A DNA stretch of 5,963 bases from Christensenellaceae bacterium. GTDB lineage: Bacteria; Bacillota; Clostridia; Christensenellales; Aristaeellaceae. The translations under genes and the position numbers were made by a program. A model generated the notes under the pieces. It made no database searches, had not been told where the DNA came from, and saw nothing but the letters and a program-made list of their open reading frames with translations. Positions 5,310-5,963 of this stretch are shown one piece after another. Positions within the stretch are counted from its first letter, which is position 1. Each line of letters starts with the position of its first letter. The stretch is from assembly GCA_017881705.1 (NCBI GenBank), contig JADGQP010000171.1, positions 1 to 5,963 on the forward strand. The letters run 5' to 3'.

Positions 5310-5963
5310 TCATTTGGTTAATTTAACCATTTGAACCCCATTCTGAACCCTTTGGTTTACCTTTTCGCGCAGCTGCCGGGTTGCCGCCTCTTCCCGTTCG
5401 GCGGTTAAATGCGTATAAATGCGCAACGTCATGGTCTGGTCTGCGTGCCCCATCCACTTCTGCGCTGTCTTCAGATCGATCCCGGAATCATATAGCATGG
5501 TACAATAAGAATGCCGCAGATCATGCGGACGAATGTTTATCTTTTTCCACGGAGGGAGATCATCTATATGCTGACCACTGCGGTGGCCGTACCAGCGTTT
5601 CTGATCGCCGTTGTATATTTCTTCTAGGCTTGTATTGAATCCCGTCCAGGCACGCCGGAATGCGGTCTCGGTCATGTATTCCCCAGAGAGAGCAGAAGCG
5701 ACGAGGCCATGAATATGCCTGATCATATCAGCAAGAATATCAAGCATGGGAACGACGCGCGTACCCGCTTCTGTTTTGGGATCAGCACGGACAGGATGAT
5801 TGCATTCAAAGCGAATCGCTTCTCTTACGGTGATGGTCATCGCTTGAAAATCGACATCCCGATCAACATTCAATGCGAGAACTTCGCCACGGCGGAGGCC
5901 GGCATACAGCATGCACATGACGGCCGGCTTCAAACGATGCTCGCTCTGAAGGATTAGCTCGCG
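5310..5963 (-). CDS. int: Site-specific tyrosine recombinase (integrase), C-terminal catalytic part; 5' end outside window
   Basis: Cuts and rejoins DNA at attachment sites to insert or excise a mobile element. The frame is open to the right edge and shows 217 residues. A TTG at 5933 could be mistaken for a start but conserved sequence continues through it. The catalytic set is complete: Arg24 in AGLRRGEVLAL, Lys63 in the beta-hairpin (PKTEAGTRVVP), His147 and Arg150 in HDLRHSYCT, His173 in MGHADQ, and nucleophile Tyr183 in RIYTHL. The missing N-terminal part should carry the core-binding and arm-binding domains of phage/ICE integrases, which usually total 350-400 residues. The gene points at the tRNA 3' end and is less GC-rich than the metabolic genes, fitting acquired DNA. 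Prophage, ICE or island cannot be told apart here. Confidence 0.95.
   Translation of the reverse strand, partial: RELILQSEHRLKPAVMCMLYAGLRRGEVLALNVDRDVDFQAMTITVREAIRFECNHPVRADPKTEAGTRVVPMLDILADMIRHIHGLVASALSGEYMTETAFRRAWTGFNTSLEEIYNGDQKRWYGHRSGQHIDDLPPWKKINIRPHDLRHSYCTMLYDSGIDLKTAQKWMGHADQTMTLRIYTHLTAEREEAATRQLREKVNQRVQNGVQMVKLTK

Noticed and set aside
1..5963. CRISPR array, toxin-antitoxin pair or phage-defence operon
   Set aside because: No regularly spaced direct repeats and no such genes are visible; if present they would lie in the integrated element beyond the right edge.

Overview
The window looks like chromosome from a fairly GC-rich member of the Clostridia (Bacillota). The evidence is strong AGGAGG ribosome sites, a CCA-encoding tRNA gene, a LysA of the divergent type I associate with Clostridia and Bacteroides, and no sign of outer-membrane genes. 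No species can be named from this sequence alone.

Layout, left to right. Positions 1-1134 (minus) hold the first 378 residues of a GH13 alpha-glucosidase that runs off the left edge. Positions 1135-1423 are non-coding but rich in symmetry: an 18-bp perfect palindrome, an 11-bp inverted repeat and a 163-bp segment bounded by 18-bp imperfect inverted repeats. Positions 1424-2692 (minus) encode a diaminopimelate decarboxylase (LysA). Positions 2693-3089 contain no convincing gene, but a segment of about 100 bp beside the lysA ribosome site could fold into a long hairpin. Positions 3090-3347 (minus) encode an 85-residue, cysteine-containing, ACT-like protein of unknown role, 51 bp downstream of guaA. 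Positions 3399-4943 (minus) encode GMP synthase (guaA). Positions 4944-5184 hold the guaA upstream region (a terminator-like hairpin, a candidate promoter and a leader hairpin) and the divergent, near-consensus promoter of a tRNA gene. Positions 5185-5261 (plus) are tRNA-Arg(CCG), followed by a strong intrinsic terminator. Positions 5310-5963 (minus) are the C-terminal catalytic half of a tyrosine recombinase that runs off the right edge.

The left and middle parts are ordinary metabolism: sugar hydrolysis, lysine or cell-wall precursor synthesis and guanine nucleotide synthesis, all read leftwards. guaA and the small ACT-like gene may be cotranscribed. The right end is different: an integrase directly abuts the 3' end of a tRNA gene and is visibly less GC-rich than its neighbours. 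This is the usual layout of a tRNA-integrated element (prophage, ICE or genomic island), whose body would lie to the right of the window. Any unusual accessory system is probably in that unseen part. Within the window the most testable new points are the tRNA mispairs, which may record past integration, and the three symmetric non-coding segments.
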